Below are positions 7,516 to 16,107 of a stretch of DNA of 47,192 nucleotides, piece by piece. The translations under genes were made by a program, and so were the position numbers. The first letter of the stretch is position 1; each line of letters starts with the position of its first letter. The DNA comes from Lentisphaerota bacterium (GTDB lineage: Bacteria; Verrucomicrobiota; Lentisphaeria; Victivallales; Victivallaceae). Under the pieces are notes generated by a model that saw only the letters and a program-made list of their open reading frames with translations, did not search any database and was not told where the DNA came from. The stretch lies in the NCBI GenBank assembly GCA_015061725.1, contig SUVX01000021.1, forward strand, positions 1-47,192, written 5' to 3'.

Positions 7516-9483
7516 TTAATTTCTTTTGAGCAGTTGGTAAATTTCGTCGATATCGGCGATTTTCAGAATCCCGAAAGGCACAAATGACTGCGGAATCGGG
7601 GCTTTCATATCTTTGATTGCCTGTTCGTAGGTGACAGGCAGACCTCCGACAAGTTCAAGAGAAACATTTTTATTGCAAAGCAAAGCGGCGTAGACGGCAA
7701 GATACCGGCTGTTGCCGAAAGCCTTGATGGTGATTTTTTCTGCGCCGTGTTTGACAAGCAGATTGATTGCACAGAGGATATCATAAATTCTGCGTCCGAT
7801 GTAGGGCTTGTCAAGCAGAAGTCCGAGGGACGAAAAGTGATAATCCGCGCCGTAGTCCCAATAGAGACGGCGCAAACGCTCCACGGTGGAGGGTTCAGAT
7901 TCGCCCATGCCGCGCGGATCAAGCGCAAAAAGGGAACGCGCTGTTTCAGGTGAAAAATATTTGACCAGCTCTTCACGGACAGATTGATCCGGCAGCATAA
8001 GTGTCACCTCTTTGTTGGCGCGCAGTTCAAAATCCATGCCGGTATCCTGATAAAACAGCGTTGCAGTGATAAATTTTTCAGTCATAATACCGACACGCTG
8101 AAAGAGTTTTTCATCAATGTCCGTCATGCGCAGGCAGCGGTAGGCGGGAACGGTATTGATTGAGCCGACTTTGAGCAGCTGCGCAATTTTTTTCTGCATT
8201 CCTTTTTTGTCAAGGGGTTTTTTTGTGCGTTCACGGCGCAGCGCTGCCGCTTTTTCTGCTGCGATAATATGGACACTTTTTTCGCCCTCAAGACCGGATA
8301 CGCCATCTTCATCAAGACAGAACAAGTCTGTATATTTGGTCACGCGTTTGTATTCTTCCGGAATATTTTTCAAGCCGAAAACCTGAGAGAAAAATTGATA
8401 GGCTGCCAGACGTCCTGCGGCGTTATAACCGTGCCTGCCGGGGGATTCATGGAGAGAAATATTCTCTTCTTTGCCGAGAAGAGAATAAATTTTCTTTACC
8501 ATTTCAAACGTTTTACGGGCGCCGCGTACATCAAAAAAGTCACCTTTATTGGCAAGGATTCTGAAAGGCTGCGGAGCGCGGGCAAGAATCAAATCAGCCA
8601 TTTCTCCGCCGTTGGCGAGAAATTTTGCGGGAATTTGTTCCCCGTCAACGGCAAGTTCGTTCTGAACGTTGTGACAGAATGTTGTGATATAACAGCTGGG
8701 AGCCGCCGCCATGATTCTTGTGTCATTGGCAAAAATCATTGCCGTCATGGTACCGCCGCCGGAGTTGCCGTTGATACCGATACGCGCAGGATCCACTTCC
8801 GGACGGGTGAGCAGATAGTCCACAGAACGGATACCGTCATAAGTTCTCCAGTCAGACATGGTTTCTCCGAGAGCCATCAGCTGACGGTTCAAGCGGTTGT
8901 GTCCCAGCGTACAGCTGCCTTTGAGGGATTTGTTGAATTGATCGCGTTCCCCCTGCTGGATGGGGTCAATCGAGAGAACCGCAATTCCCCGGCGGGCGAG
9001 ATTTTCACAGGCTATGACATAAGCGCCGCTGTGTTTACCGATATTGCTGTGGCCCTGCACAAAGAGGAGCGCGGGAATTTTTCCCTTTATCTTTGCCGGC
9101 AGATAAAAGTTCGCCGTAACGGTGAAGTTCGGACGGCTTTTGAAGATAATGTTTTCAACAACAATATCGCCATAATTTATTCTCTTTAAAACTTCAGCTT
9201 CAAGCGGACACTTTTTTTCGGGGAAATTCCAGGCTTTTTTCACCCTTGCCCGGGCGGCGGCAACAATTTTCAACGCGTCTTTGCGGGTCTTTGCACGGTT
9301 GATCTGTCTTTCGTATTTTCTGAGATTCTCTTCAAAAATGGTCTGATAATAATTCTGGACAGCTTCTCCGAAAATGCGGTGGTCCCTCATTGAGTAGTCC
9401 GGTTTTGAAAAAAACGGAAACCACGAAGCGGCAGAAAGTATTGCCGGAACAACGGCAGCAAGGAGAAATAATGACGTTTTCAT
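7516..9483 (-). CDS. Secreted acetyl-xylan-esterase-like protein with tandem alpha/beta-hydrolase domains
   Basis: An exported hydrolase of about 655 residues. The start at 9483 is preferred: AAGGA lies 8 nt upstream and the translation begins with a signal peptide, MKTSLFLLAAVVPAILSA. A longer frame begins at 9510 but lacks a ribosome site and would start inside the operator. The first domain resembles AXE1/Abhydrolase_7 esterases: LLFVQGHSN oxyanion region, nucleophile elbow GINGNSGGG (Ser about 241), ANKGDFFD acid region and SPGRHGYN His (about 351). The second half looks like another hydrolase fold: FALDPRGMGES and an elbow-like KAFGNSRY. The gene has its own promoter and the operator shared with the downstream regulator gene, suggesting coregulated glycan deacetylation. 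The substrate is not provable from sequence. Confidence 0.75.
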   Translation of the reverse strand: MKTSLFLLAAVVPAILSAASWFPFFSKPDYSMRDHRIFGEAVQNYYQTIFEENLRKYERQINRAKTRKDALKIVAAARARVKKAWNFPEKKCPLEAEVLKRINYGDIVVENIIFKSRPNFTVTANFYLPAKIKGKIPALLFVQGHSNIGKHSGAYVIACENLARRGIAVLSIDPIQQGERDQFNKSLKGSCTLGHNRLNRQLMALGETMSDWRTYDGIRSVDYLLTRPEVDPARIGINGNSGGGTMTAMIFANDTRIMAAAPSCYITTFCHNVQNELAVDGEQIPAKFLANGGEMADLILARAPQPFRILANKGDFFDVRGARKTFEMVKKIYSLLGKEENISLHESPGRHGYNAAGRLAAYQFFSQVFGLKNIPEEYKRVTKYTDLFCLDEDGVSGLEGEKSVHIIAAEKAAALRRERTKKPLDKKGMQKKIAQLLKVGSINTVPAYRCLRMTDIDEKLFQRVGIMTEKFITATLFYQDTGMDFELRANKEVTLMLPDQSVREELVKYFSPETARSLFALDPRGMGESEPSTVERLRRLYWDYGADYHFSSLGLLLDKPYIGRRIYDILCAINLLVKHGAEKITIKAFGNSRYLAVYAALLCNKNVSLELVGGLPVTYEQAIKDMKAPIPQSFVPFGILKIADIDEIYQLLKRN

Positions 9484-9503
9484 GATAAAAATCCTTGGTT
9501 TTG

Positions 9504-9520
9504 GTATCACATGATATCAC
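9504..9520 (-). promoter_or_regulatory. Candidate operator of the esterase gene
   Basis: Minus strand GTGATATCATGTGATAC holds two GTGATA half-sites with a 10-bp period. This matches the operator at 7451-7466 in half-site, spacing and position relative to the -10 box. Confidence 0.55.
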
Positions 9521-9532
9521 ATTGTTGAGAAT

Positions 9533-9561
9533 AATATACACCCCGTTGACGGCAATTTCAA
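9533..9561 (-). promoter_or_regulatory. Promoter of the esterase gene
   Basis: Minus strand TTGAAA (9556-9561), 17-bp spacer, TATATT (9533-9538). The operator follows at about +1. Confidence 0.75.
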
Positions 9562-9603
9562 GGCATATTGCCATGGAGTCGCTGTTTTTCGGGTTGTAAA
9601 AAC

Positions 9604-9631
9604 TTGAAATCAGGCAAAGGCGTGTTATCTT
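9604..9631 (+). promoter_or_regulatory. Probable promoter of tviBC
   Basis: TTGAAA (9604-9609), 16-bp spacer, TATCTT (9626-9631). A transcript starting near 9638-9640 excludes the upstream ATG at 9635 and supports translation from 9671. Confidence 0.5.
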
Positions 9632-9670
9632 ATATTGAATGAATATATTTTATTATCCGGGAAACGCAAA

Positions 9671-10957
9671 ATGCTTGAAAAAATTAAGACAGGCGAACTT
9701 AAAATCGCCATTATCGGATTGGGATACGTCGGCTTGCCCCTTGCCGTGGAGTTCGGGAAAAAATTTGATACCGCAGGGTTCGATGTGAAAAAATCGCGTC
9801 TGGAAGCGCTCCGCCGTTTTGAAGATGTGACACTTGAAACATCTGCTGAAGAACTGAAATCCGCCCGCCGCCTGATTTATACCGATGACCCTGAAAAACT
9901 GCGTGACCGTGATATTTTTATCGTGACGGTACCGACGCCTGTTGATAAACACAACCGTCCTGATCTTCTGCCGCTTTACCGGGCAAGTGAAACCGTTGGT
10001 AAAGTGATGAAAAAAGGTGCAATCGTCATTTATGAATCAACTGTTTTCCCCGGCTGTACCGAAGAAGAATGTGTGCCGGTGCTTGAAAAATTCAGCAATC
10101 TGAAATTCAATACGGACTTTTTCTGCGGATACTCCCCCGAGCGTATCAATCCCGGAGACAAGGAACACGCGCTGACCAAAATTTTGAAAATCACTTCAGG
10201 TTCCACGCCTGAAACGGCAGATATCGTTGATGCGCTTTATAACAGTATCTTGAAAAACGGAACACACAAAGCAGAAAGCATCAAGGTCGCCGAAGCCGCC
10301 AAAGTGATTGAAAACAGTCAGCGTGATATCAATATTGCGTTCGTAAATGAACTGGCTAAAATTTTCCGCCTGATTGGAATAGATACGCATCAGGTGCTTG
10401 CCGCCGCAGGAACAAAGTGGAACTTTCTCAAATTTTCCCCCGGACTTGTCGGCGGACACTGTATCGGTGTTGATCCCTATTATCTCACGCATAAGGCGCA
10501 GGCTCTGGGGTATCTGCCTGAAGTTATCCTTTCCGGACGGCGTATCAATGACGGTATGGGCAAATATGTTGCCGCTGAAATCGTCAAACTGATGATAAAA
10601 AAAGACCGCAAGATCAAGGGCGCAAAAGTTCTTCAACTTGGGATCACGTTTAAAGAAAACTGTCCTGATATCCGCAACAGCAAAGCTGTTGATGTGGTGA
10701 CAGGCTTGCAGGAGTTCGGCTGTGATGTTCATATTTTCGACCCCTGGGCGGACCCGGAGGAGGTTGCGACGGAATATGGAGTGACCTCTTTCCGCAAACT
10801 TTCTGACTTGGACCCCGCTGGTTACGATGCCGTTGTGCTGGCAGTCGCTCACCGTGAGTTTGTCAGTATGGATGTTTCTTCTTTGAAAAACGGAGAAGCC
10901 CCCGTCTTTGACATCAAGGGTGTTCTGCCGCTTGAAAAAGTGGATGGAAGATTGTAA
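9671..10957 (+). CDS. tviB: UDP-N-acetylglucosamine/galactosamine 6-dehydrogenase (TviB/WbpO type)
   Basis: NAD-dependent oxidation of a UDP-HexNAc C6 alcohol to the uronic acid. The Rossmann motif IAIIGLGYVGLPLAVEFG is at the N-terminus. VTVPTPVD and YESTVFPGCTEEECVPVL are typical of this clade. The catalytic Cys sits in GLVGGHCIGVDPYYL, and LGITFKENCPDIRNSK marks the C-terminal UDP-binding domain. Length (428 residues from this start) fits the family. The open frame extends to an ATG at 9635, but the predicted promoter overlaps that position. The start at 9671 has only a weak GGGAAACG site. The gene is followed after 17 bp by the C4 epimerase, as in Vi antigen and B-band O-antigen loci, so the pair should make UDP-GalNAcA for a surface polysaccharide. 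Confidence 0.92.
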   Translation: MLEKIKTGELKIAIIGLGYVGLPLAVEFGKKFDTAGFDVKKSRLEALRRFEDVTLETSAEELKSARRLIYTDDPEKLRDRDIFIVTVPTPVDKHNRPDLLPLYRASETVGKVMKKGAIVIYESTVFPGCTEEECVPVLEKFSNLKFNTDFFCGYSPERINPGDKEHALTKILKITSGSTPETADIVDALYNSILKNGTHKAESIKVAEAAKVIENSQRDINIAFVNELAKIFRLIGIDTHQVLAAAGTKWNFLKFSPGLVGGHCIGVDPYYLTHKAQALGYLPEVILSGRRINDGMGKYVAAEIVKLMIKKDRKIKGAKVLQLGITFKENCPDIRNSKAVDVVTGLQEFGCDVHIFDPWADPEEVATEYGVTSFRKLSDLDPAGYDAVVLAVAHREFVSMDVSSLKNGEAPVFDIKGVLPLEKVDGRL

Positions 10958-10974
10958 AACAGGAATTTTGTATT

Positions 10975-11952
10975 ATGGGTTACAATCAGCTTGAATTTGC
11001 TCCTGAAACGCTTTTTCTGGTGACCGGCGGCGCAGGATTCATCGGTTCAAATCTCTGCGAAGCGCTGCTCAAAAAAGGCTGCCGTGTCCGCTGTCTGGAT
11101 GATCTTTCTACCGGATTTCAGAAAAACGTTGATCTCTTTGCGGAAAACGGCAATTATGAATTTATCAAAGGAGATATCAAAGACTTTGATACCTGCCTTG
11201 CCGCCTGTTGCGGCGTTGATTATGTTCTTCATCAGGCGGCATGGGGAAGTGTTCCGCGCTCAATAGAAATGCCGCTTTTTTACTGTGCAAACAATATTTC
11301 AGGCACGCTTAATATGCTTGAAGCGGCGCGGCAGTGCAAGGTTAAAAAGTTCGTCTATGCTTCAAGTTCCTCCGTTTACGGCGACTCTTCTCTACTGCCC
11401 AAACAGGAGGGGATTGAGGGCAGTCTGCTTTCGCCTTATGCGCTGACCAAAGACAGTAACGAAAAGTGGGCGCAGCAGTATTTTTTGCATTACGGATTGG
11501 AAACCGTAGGTTTGCGCTACTTCAATGTTTTCGGACGCCGTCAGAATCCAGATGGTGCTTATGCAGCAGTTATTCCCAAATTTATAAAACTTCTGCTGGA
11601 AGGAAAATCCCCCGTTATCAACGGCGATGGCAGACAGAGCCGGGATTTCACCTATATTGAAAACGTGATAGAAGCCAATTTAAAAGCGTGTCTTGCTTCA
11701 ACAGAGGCTTCCGGAAAAGCTTTCAATATCGCCTGCGGGGGCAGGGCATATCTCATTGATGTTTACAATGAATTGTGTCAGGCGCTCGGAGTGGATATTT
11801 CTCCCGTTTTCGGACCGGCGCGTCCCGGAGATATCCGTGACAGTCATGCGGATATATCCCTGGCTTGCAAGTATCTCGGATATGCTCCTGATTACAACTT
11901 TGAACGGGGCATCAAAGAAGCGATTTTCTGGTACAAAGAGAACCTTGTATAA
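10975..11952 (+). CDS. tviC: UDP-N-acetylhexosamine C4-epimerase (TviC/WbpP type)
   Basis: An extended short-chain dehydrogenase of 325 residues. It has the NAD motif VTGGAGFIGSNLCEALL, then LDDLSTGFQKN, the GDIKD motif and HQAAWGSVPRSIE, which is diagnostic of WbpP/TviC epimerases. The catalytic Ser-Tyr-Lys triad sits in ASSSSVYGD and SPYALTK, and RYFNVFGRRQNPDGAYAAVIP is also typical of the clade (quoted in part). With TviB it supplies UDP-GalNAcA. The ATG has an AGGAA site 10 nt upstream. No glycosyltransferase or export gene follows in the window; the next gene is convergent, so the pair stands alone here. Confidence 0.9.
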   Translation: MGYNQLEFAPETLFLVTGGAGFIGSNLCEALLKKGCRVRCLDDLSTGFQKNVDLFAENGNYEFIKGDIKDFDTCLAACCGVDYVLHQAAWGSVPRSIEMPLFYCANNISGTLNMLEAARQCKVKKFVYASSSSVYGDSSLLPKQEGIEGSLLSPYALTKDSNEKWAQQYFLHYGLETVGLRYFNVFGRRQNPDGAYAAVIPKFIKLLLEGKSPVINGDGRQSRDFTYIENVIEANLKACLASTEASGKAFNIACGGRAYLIDVYNELCQALGVDISPVFGPARPGDIRDSHADISLACKYLGYAPDYNFERGIKEAIFWYKENLV

Positions 11953-11999
11953 ATTTTCTTCAAAGTTCTCTTTGCAGCGCAGGTGCTTTTTTTATCACA

Positions 12000-13175
12000 T
12001 CAAAATTGAGTTTCCCAAGAGTCTCCGCTGGGCGGAACGGGTGGAACGCTTGTACCGGTTTCTGCGGTCAGATCAACATTGTTGAGTTTGACATTGCGGC
12101 AGAATTTTATGATCAGCGGGGACTCATCTGCGACGGTCCCTGAGATATTATTCAGTGTGATATCGCTGAAAACCGCATCCGCATGCCCTTCAATCAGGAT
12201 CGGCTGACGGGATTTGATACGGAAATTGCTGAATGACATTTTGCTGATCCCGCGGATATTGATACCCTCCATACACTTGAGATAAATTGCAAATCCGTTT
12301 GCCTGAATATCAAAATTATTAAAGGATATATCATGGATATCGGCGTAGCCTGTGTCGTCTTTGCGGAGATATCTCGGCGGATGCTGACTTAAAATTGCCG
12401 TACCGCGTCCATTGAAAGTGATATCGCTGAAGCGGCAGTGGCGGATCGTGTCGTCACTGGGGCAGCCGAGGCGGATGCCCTGACAGGGACTGTCCAATAA
12501 ACAGTTGGTGACAGTCACATATTCGCAGATTGCCGGTTCCTCTTTTTTGCGTCTGATGGCGCGGAGAACCAGACAGTCATCTCCGGTTTTGAAGAAACTG
12601 TCGCTGATAGTGATATGGGAACAGGCGTCCATATCAAATCCGTCATTGTTCATCATCTGCTGACAGCCTTCAATACGAATGCGGGAAATGTGGACGTAAC
12701 AGCAGTTGACCATCCACATAGTCCATCCGGGGGAGTCAATAAGATTGATATCTGTCAAGGTGACATTTTTGCAGCCGAACATCTGAATAAGACGGGGACG
12801 CGGGGTGGACGGACGGTTGAAAAAACGTCCGGGAGGAACATCGGTATCATAAAACGCCGGACCCTGTCCGTTGATTTCCCCCTTTCCGGTAATGGCGATA
12901 TTTTCTGCGTTGCAGGCAACGATCAGGGCCTTGCGGCTGTTTTCAGGTGTGACGGGATAGTCCGGATGGGCAAAGTCATCGTACTTTGTGTAATCGTCAT
13001 ATCCCTGAATGACGGCTCCGGCGGGAACGTTCAATTCAACGTTGCTTTTAAGATAGATTGTTCCGGATTGATAAATGCCGTTTTCTAAAATCACCCTTCC
13101 GCCGCCGGAAGTGTGAACTTCATCAATGGCCCGCTGAATTGCGGAACCGTTTTTTTCTGTAACTGTCAGTTGCAT
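12000..13175 (-). CDS. GH28-like (polygalacturonase-fold) protein, no signal peptide
   Basis: A right-handed beta-helix protein of 391 residues. GGGRVILENGIYQSGTIYL near the N-terminus and the repeated short turns (ITGKGEINGQG, VTLTDINLIDSPGW) are typical of GH28. NNDGFDMD (176-183) matches the NTD motif and TGDDC (197-201) the DD motif. The family's Gly-His-Gly is replaced by CQG (231-233), and no clear R-I-K follows, so activity may be altered. There is no signal peptide although the preceding operon gene is secreted, so it would act on imported oligosaccharides. It begins 10 bp after the stop of the upstream hydrolase gene and is last in the operon. Confidence 0.8.
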   Translation of the reverse strand: MQLTVTEKNGSAIQRAIDEVHTSGGGRVILENGIYQSGTIYLKSNVELNVPAGAVIQGYDDYTKYDDFAHPDYPVTPENSRKALIVACNAENIAITGKGEINGQGPAFYDTDVPPGRFFNRPSTPRPRLIQMFGCKNVTLTDINLIDSPGWTMWMVNCCYVHISRIRIEGCQQMMNNDGFDMDACSHITISDSFFKTGDDCLVLRAIRRKKEEPAICEYVTVTNCLLDSPCQGIRLGCPSDDTIRHCRFSDITFNGRGTAILSQHPPRYLRKDDTGYADIHDISFNNFDIQANGFAIYLKCMEGINIRGISKMSFSNFRIKSRQPILIEGHADAVFSDITLNNISGTVADESPLIIKFCRNVKLNNVDLTAETGTSVPPVPPSGDSWETQF

Positions 13176-13185
13176 GGAGTGTACC

Positions 13186-15369
13186 TTATCGTATATTTTG
13201 TAATGCTTTTTTACGCAGAGAGGCAGTGTCCGTCTCTGCCTGAGTGCTGAAAAGTTTTTTGTATGCCGCAGGATTCTGTTTTTTCAGAATGTCAAGAAGT
13301 GTAAAGAGTTCAGCTCCCTCTCTGATTGCTTCGGCGCGCTTGGAAGGATACCATTTGCCGTCAATATCATCATAGAATATAGCATAACTCTGTCCGCCTG
13401 CGGGAACCCAGCGCGGAGAAGCATCATAAAAGCACCAATAGGAGTATCCCCTGATATTTTCTTTGCTGAAAGTGACGAACAAATCCCGCATTTTTTCTGC
13501 CGGATAAGAGCGGTTCTGAACGTGATAACTCCACAGTTCTTTACCGGACTTTTTCAATATCTGCATTTTAGCAGGATTCATTTCTGCGATTTCCGGCGCG
13601 GCAATATCAACGATTGAAAGCAGTTCCGGCAGTTTCTCAGCTGTGATGCCGTGGTGGAAGTTGTTGTAGATCCTGATTTTTTTATCCGCTTTACGGACAG
13701 CCTGAGCGACTGTTTTCATGTGAGATAAATCATTGACTGCGGGTTCATCTGCCAGAGATACGGCGAAACGGTCATAAGAAATTCCGCGTTTTTTGAGTCC
13801 TCTGACCAGTTCTTTGAGCCAGAGACCGAGACGGCGTTCCCACTCTTTTGAACCGAATTTGATCGGTTTGCCGTTATTTGTTCCCATGAGGGTTTTGATA
13901 TGATCCGCAGTTCGCGTGGGAATCGGAATAATCAGGTGCTGCGGCGGAACGGTCATCAGCAGGATCAGGTCAAGTTTGTCCCAGTCCATTTTTCCGGGAA
14001 TGAATTTGCCTTTGGCATCAAAGTAAGGCATCGGCGTACAGTATTGATAAGGATGGGCGCCGTTGTGGAGCAGATGAAAGCGCAGTTTTCTTGCCTCTTC
14101 CATCTTGTTGTAAAAACCGAAACGGTAAGGATAAGCGTAACCGAAAAGGACAATCGGCTGTTTTTCAGGCATGGCGGTTGCAGCGGGATCACAGATAACT
14201 TTAATCTGTCTGCTTCCGATGGAAATAATGCCTGATCTCTTGTAATCAAGTTTGACTGAAAAGTAAATCTGCCTCGTCATGCCCGCAGGAATTCTGATTT
14301 GTTTTGCCGGGAGCAGGGCATCATCAAGTGACTCCTGACGGTCGGATTCCACATGCGTGACCAGATATGCGGTCAAACGGAGACTCTCCGGCATCAAAAC
14401 AGATACGGTTTCTTCTTTTTCTGAACAGTTGGTAACATTGACCGCAAAGGTTTCAATTTCATTTTTAAGTCCGCTGAGTGTGACGGTTCCGGGCAGTTTG
14501 CCGCCGGGAACTTTATAGGCACTCTGGCGTTTCAGCGGGTCGGAAACCAAACTGAAAACCAGCTTTTTGCCGGGGAATTTTTTACGCAGATATTGTGAAA
14601 AAAGCACTCCCAGTTCCCGCTGCGGCGCATGAAACGGCATACCCGAACGGATATTTCTTGCTGACGGGGTGAATTTTGCGATTTTTTGCTCAATCTGCTT
14701 GAGCTGTTTATCAAGTTCCGGTGCGATTTTTGCAATGGTTTGAACATCTTTCTGCATCAGAATTCTTGCGCGTTCAGTTTCACGGCTTTTGCGGACATCC
14801 TGTCCGTATTCGCGGATTTCCACATTGTCGAACCAGACTGTGCCGGAAGCCTTGTGCAAAAAGAGTGTCACCCCGAGAGCCGTGCTTTTTCCGGAGTTGA
14901 ACACCGGACTTTCATACTTTGTCCAACCGAAAGTCCACGGATTGGGAACGCTGCGCTTGAACTGTTCCAGTCCGGGACCGAAACTTGCAATCGGACGGTT
15001 CAGTTTGCCGTCCGGACCGATAAACATTCTGGCGCCGCCCCGCTGAGAGGTGGCGATGTTATCTCCTTTGCACCAGAATGAAGCAATATATCTGGTGTGC
15101 GGTTTGCAGGGCACATTGAGCTGCTCCACCCGGGTATAGCATTTTTCATCGGGATTTTTGATGCAGAGCGACTGACCGCCGCTTTTGCTGTTGGTGTTAT
15201 CCAGTCCCACAAAGACAAATTTTTTTCTTTTGGCGGGAGATGGTGTCCAATGCAGAGGCTGCCCCTTGCTGTCTTTCAGGATAAAGGAGCCGTTTTGAAT
15301 GATATTTCCGCCTGCCGCTTCAACGACCAAAGCCGGCAGGAGTACAAGTGAAAGAATTGTTTTTTTCAT
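13186..15369 (-). CDS. Secreted DUF4091/GH123-like hydrolase with N-terminal carbohydrate-binding domain
   Basis: An exported protein of 727 residues. The signal peptide is MKKTILSLVLLPALVVEA. Residues about 22-188 look like a jelly-roll carbohydrate-binding module (NIIQNGSF, then GTVWFDNVEIREYG at the end). Residues 190-235 are helical. A beta-rich segment follows, then a DUF4091-type TIM barrel with DRFAVSLADEP (D541, E542), which corresponds to TVDEPD in the protein at 2394-5507. It follows the pseudopilin gene after 14 bp and precedes the GH28-like gene by 10 bp. The likely role is extracellular glycan cleavage within this regulator-pseudopilin-hydrolase operon; substrate unknown. Confidence 0.72.
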   Translation of the reverse strand: MKKTILSLVLLPALVVEAAGGNIIQNGSFILKDSKGQPLHWTPSPAKRKKFVFVGLDNTNSKSGGQSLCIKNPDEKCYTRVEQLNVPCKPHTRYIASFWCKGDNIATSQRGGARMFIGPDGKLNRPIASFGPGLEQFKRSVPNPWTFGWTKYESPVFNSGKSTALGVTLFLHKASGTVWFDNVEIREYGQDVRKSRETERARILMQKDVQTIAKIAPELDKQLKQIEQKIAKFTPSARNIRSGMPFHAPQRELGVLFSQYLRKKFPGKKLVFSLVSDPLKRQSAYKVPGGKLPGTVTLSGLKNEIETFAVNVTNCSEKEETVSVLMPESLRLTAYLVTHVESDRQESLDDALLPAKQIRIPAGMTRQIYFSVKLDYKRSGIISIGSRQIKVICDPAATAMPEKQPIVLFGYAYPYRFGFYNKMEEARKLRFHLLHNGAHPYQYCTPMPYFDAKGKFIPGKMDWDKLDLILLMTVPPQHLIIPIPTRTADHIKTLMGTNNGKPIKFGSKEWERRLGLWLKELVRGLKKRGISYDRFAVSLADEPAVNDLSHMKTVAQAVRKADKKIRIYNNFHHGITAEKLPELLSIVDIAAPEIAEMNPAKMQILKKSGKELWSYHVQNRSYPAEKMRDLFVTFSKENIRGYSYWCFYDASPRWVPAGGQSYAIFYDDIDGKWYPSKRAEAIREGAELFTLLDILKKQNPAAYKKLFSTQAETDTASLRKKALQNIR

Positions 15370-15383
15370 GGGATGTGCCTGTA

Positions 15384-16067
15384 TTATTGATAAAATTCAG
15401 CAGTGCTGACATTTTCGGGGAATTCTTTGTTGATGGACTTGTAAGGATAATATTTGACGTGTCCGTCGTAATGGACACCGTTGGTTCCGCTGTTGTTGTG
15501 GTGCGGCGCATAGCGCAGACGCTGAGCTTCTTTTTTGTAGTTGCTGTAAGCCATCAGGTGACTGTTGGTATTCTTTTTGCCGAAAATACGGTATTCTTTG
15601 AAACAATCTGTTGCGTAAAGGAAGTTTGAGGGCTTTTTGATTCTGTGCGGCATGAATTTATTGGCTTTACCGGTACCGACGATGCCGTAAAAAACAACCT
15701 GTCCGTAAGAGGCTTTATCACCGGTCGTTTCCCTTTTCAAATTATCGCTCGGGCAGAGGAAGGTTTTTTTATTGTTGATATACAAGTTGAGATTATAGTC
15801 AAAAATGTGCGTTGAAAACGGAACTTCGTAAACCGAAGCCCATGTCAATCCCTCGGCGTGTCCCTTGTGATCTTCTGTATACATGAGAAGAGCGGTACCG
15901 ATCTGTTTTAAATTGGTGGTGCAAGAGGCAAGACGTCCCTGTTCTCTTGCCCTGTTCAATGCGGGCATAAGCATCGCTGCCAATATGGCAATAATGGCGA
16001 TCACAACCAAGAGTTCAATCAGTGTGAAATGTTGGTGTCCGGTTGGAAATAATTTGTGTTTTTTCAT
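15384..16067 (-). CDS. Type II pseudopilin-like protein
   Basis: A pseudopilin-like protein of 227 residues starting MKKHKLF. The start at 16067 is chosen because GGAG lies 8 nt upstream; a TTG two codons earlier is less likely. The core [20 protein letters not shown] is intact with Glu+5, and the preceding residue is His, not Gly. [16 protein letters not shown] follows. Near the C-terminus [13 protein letters not shown] is an H-X10-DG variant. It lies 40 bp after the GntR-type regulator and 14 bp before the secreted hydrolase, the same order as in the 2.4-7.4 kb operon. Confidence 0.88.
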   Translation of the reverse strand: MKKHKLFPTGHQHFTLIELLVVIAIIAILAAMLMPALNRAREQGRLASCTTNLKQIGTALLMYTEDHKGHAEGLTWASVYEVPFSTHIFDYNLNLYINNKKTFLCPSDNLKRETTGDKASYGQVVFYGIVGTGKANKFMPHRIKKPSNFLYATDCFKEYRIFGKKNTNSHLMAYSNYKKEAQRLRYAPHHNNSGTNGVHYDGHVKYYPYKSINKEFPENVSTAEFYQ

Positions 16068-16107
16068 TTTCAATACTCCTTTTTCAGATAACTGTTATAA
16101 AAAAGTG

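Noticed and set aside
8269..9189. 306-codon plus-strand open frame
   Set aside because: It is the antisense shadow of the esterase gene, with no supporting motif.
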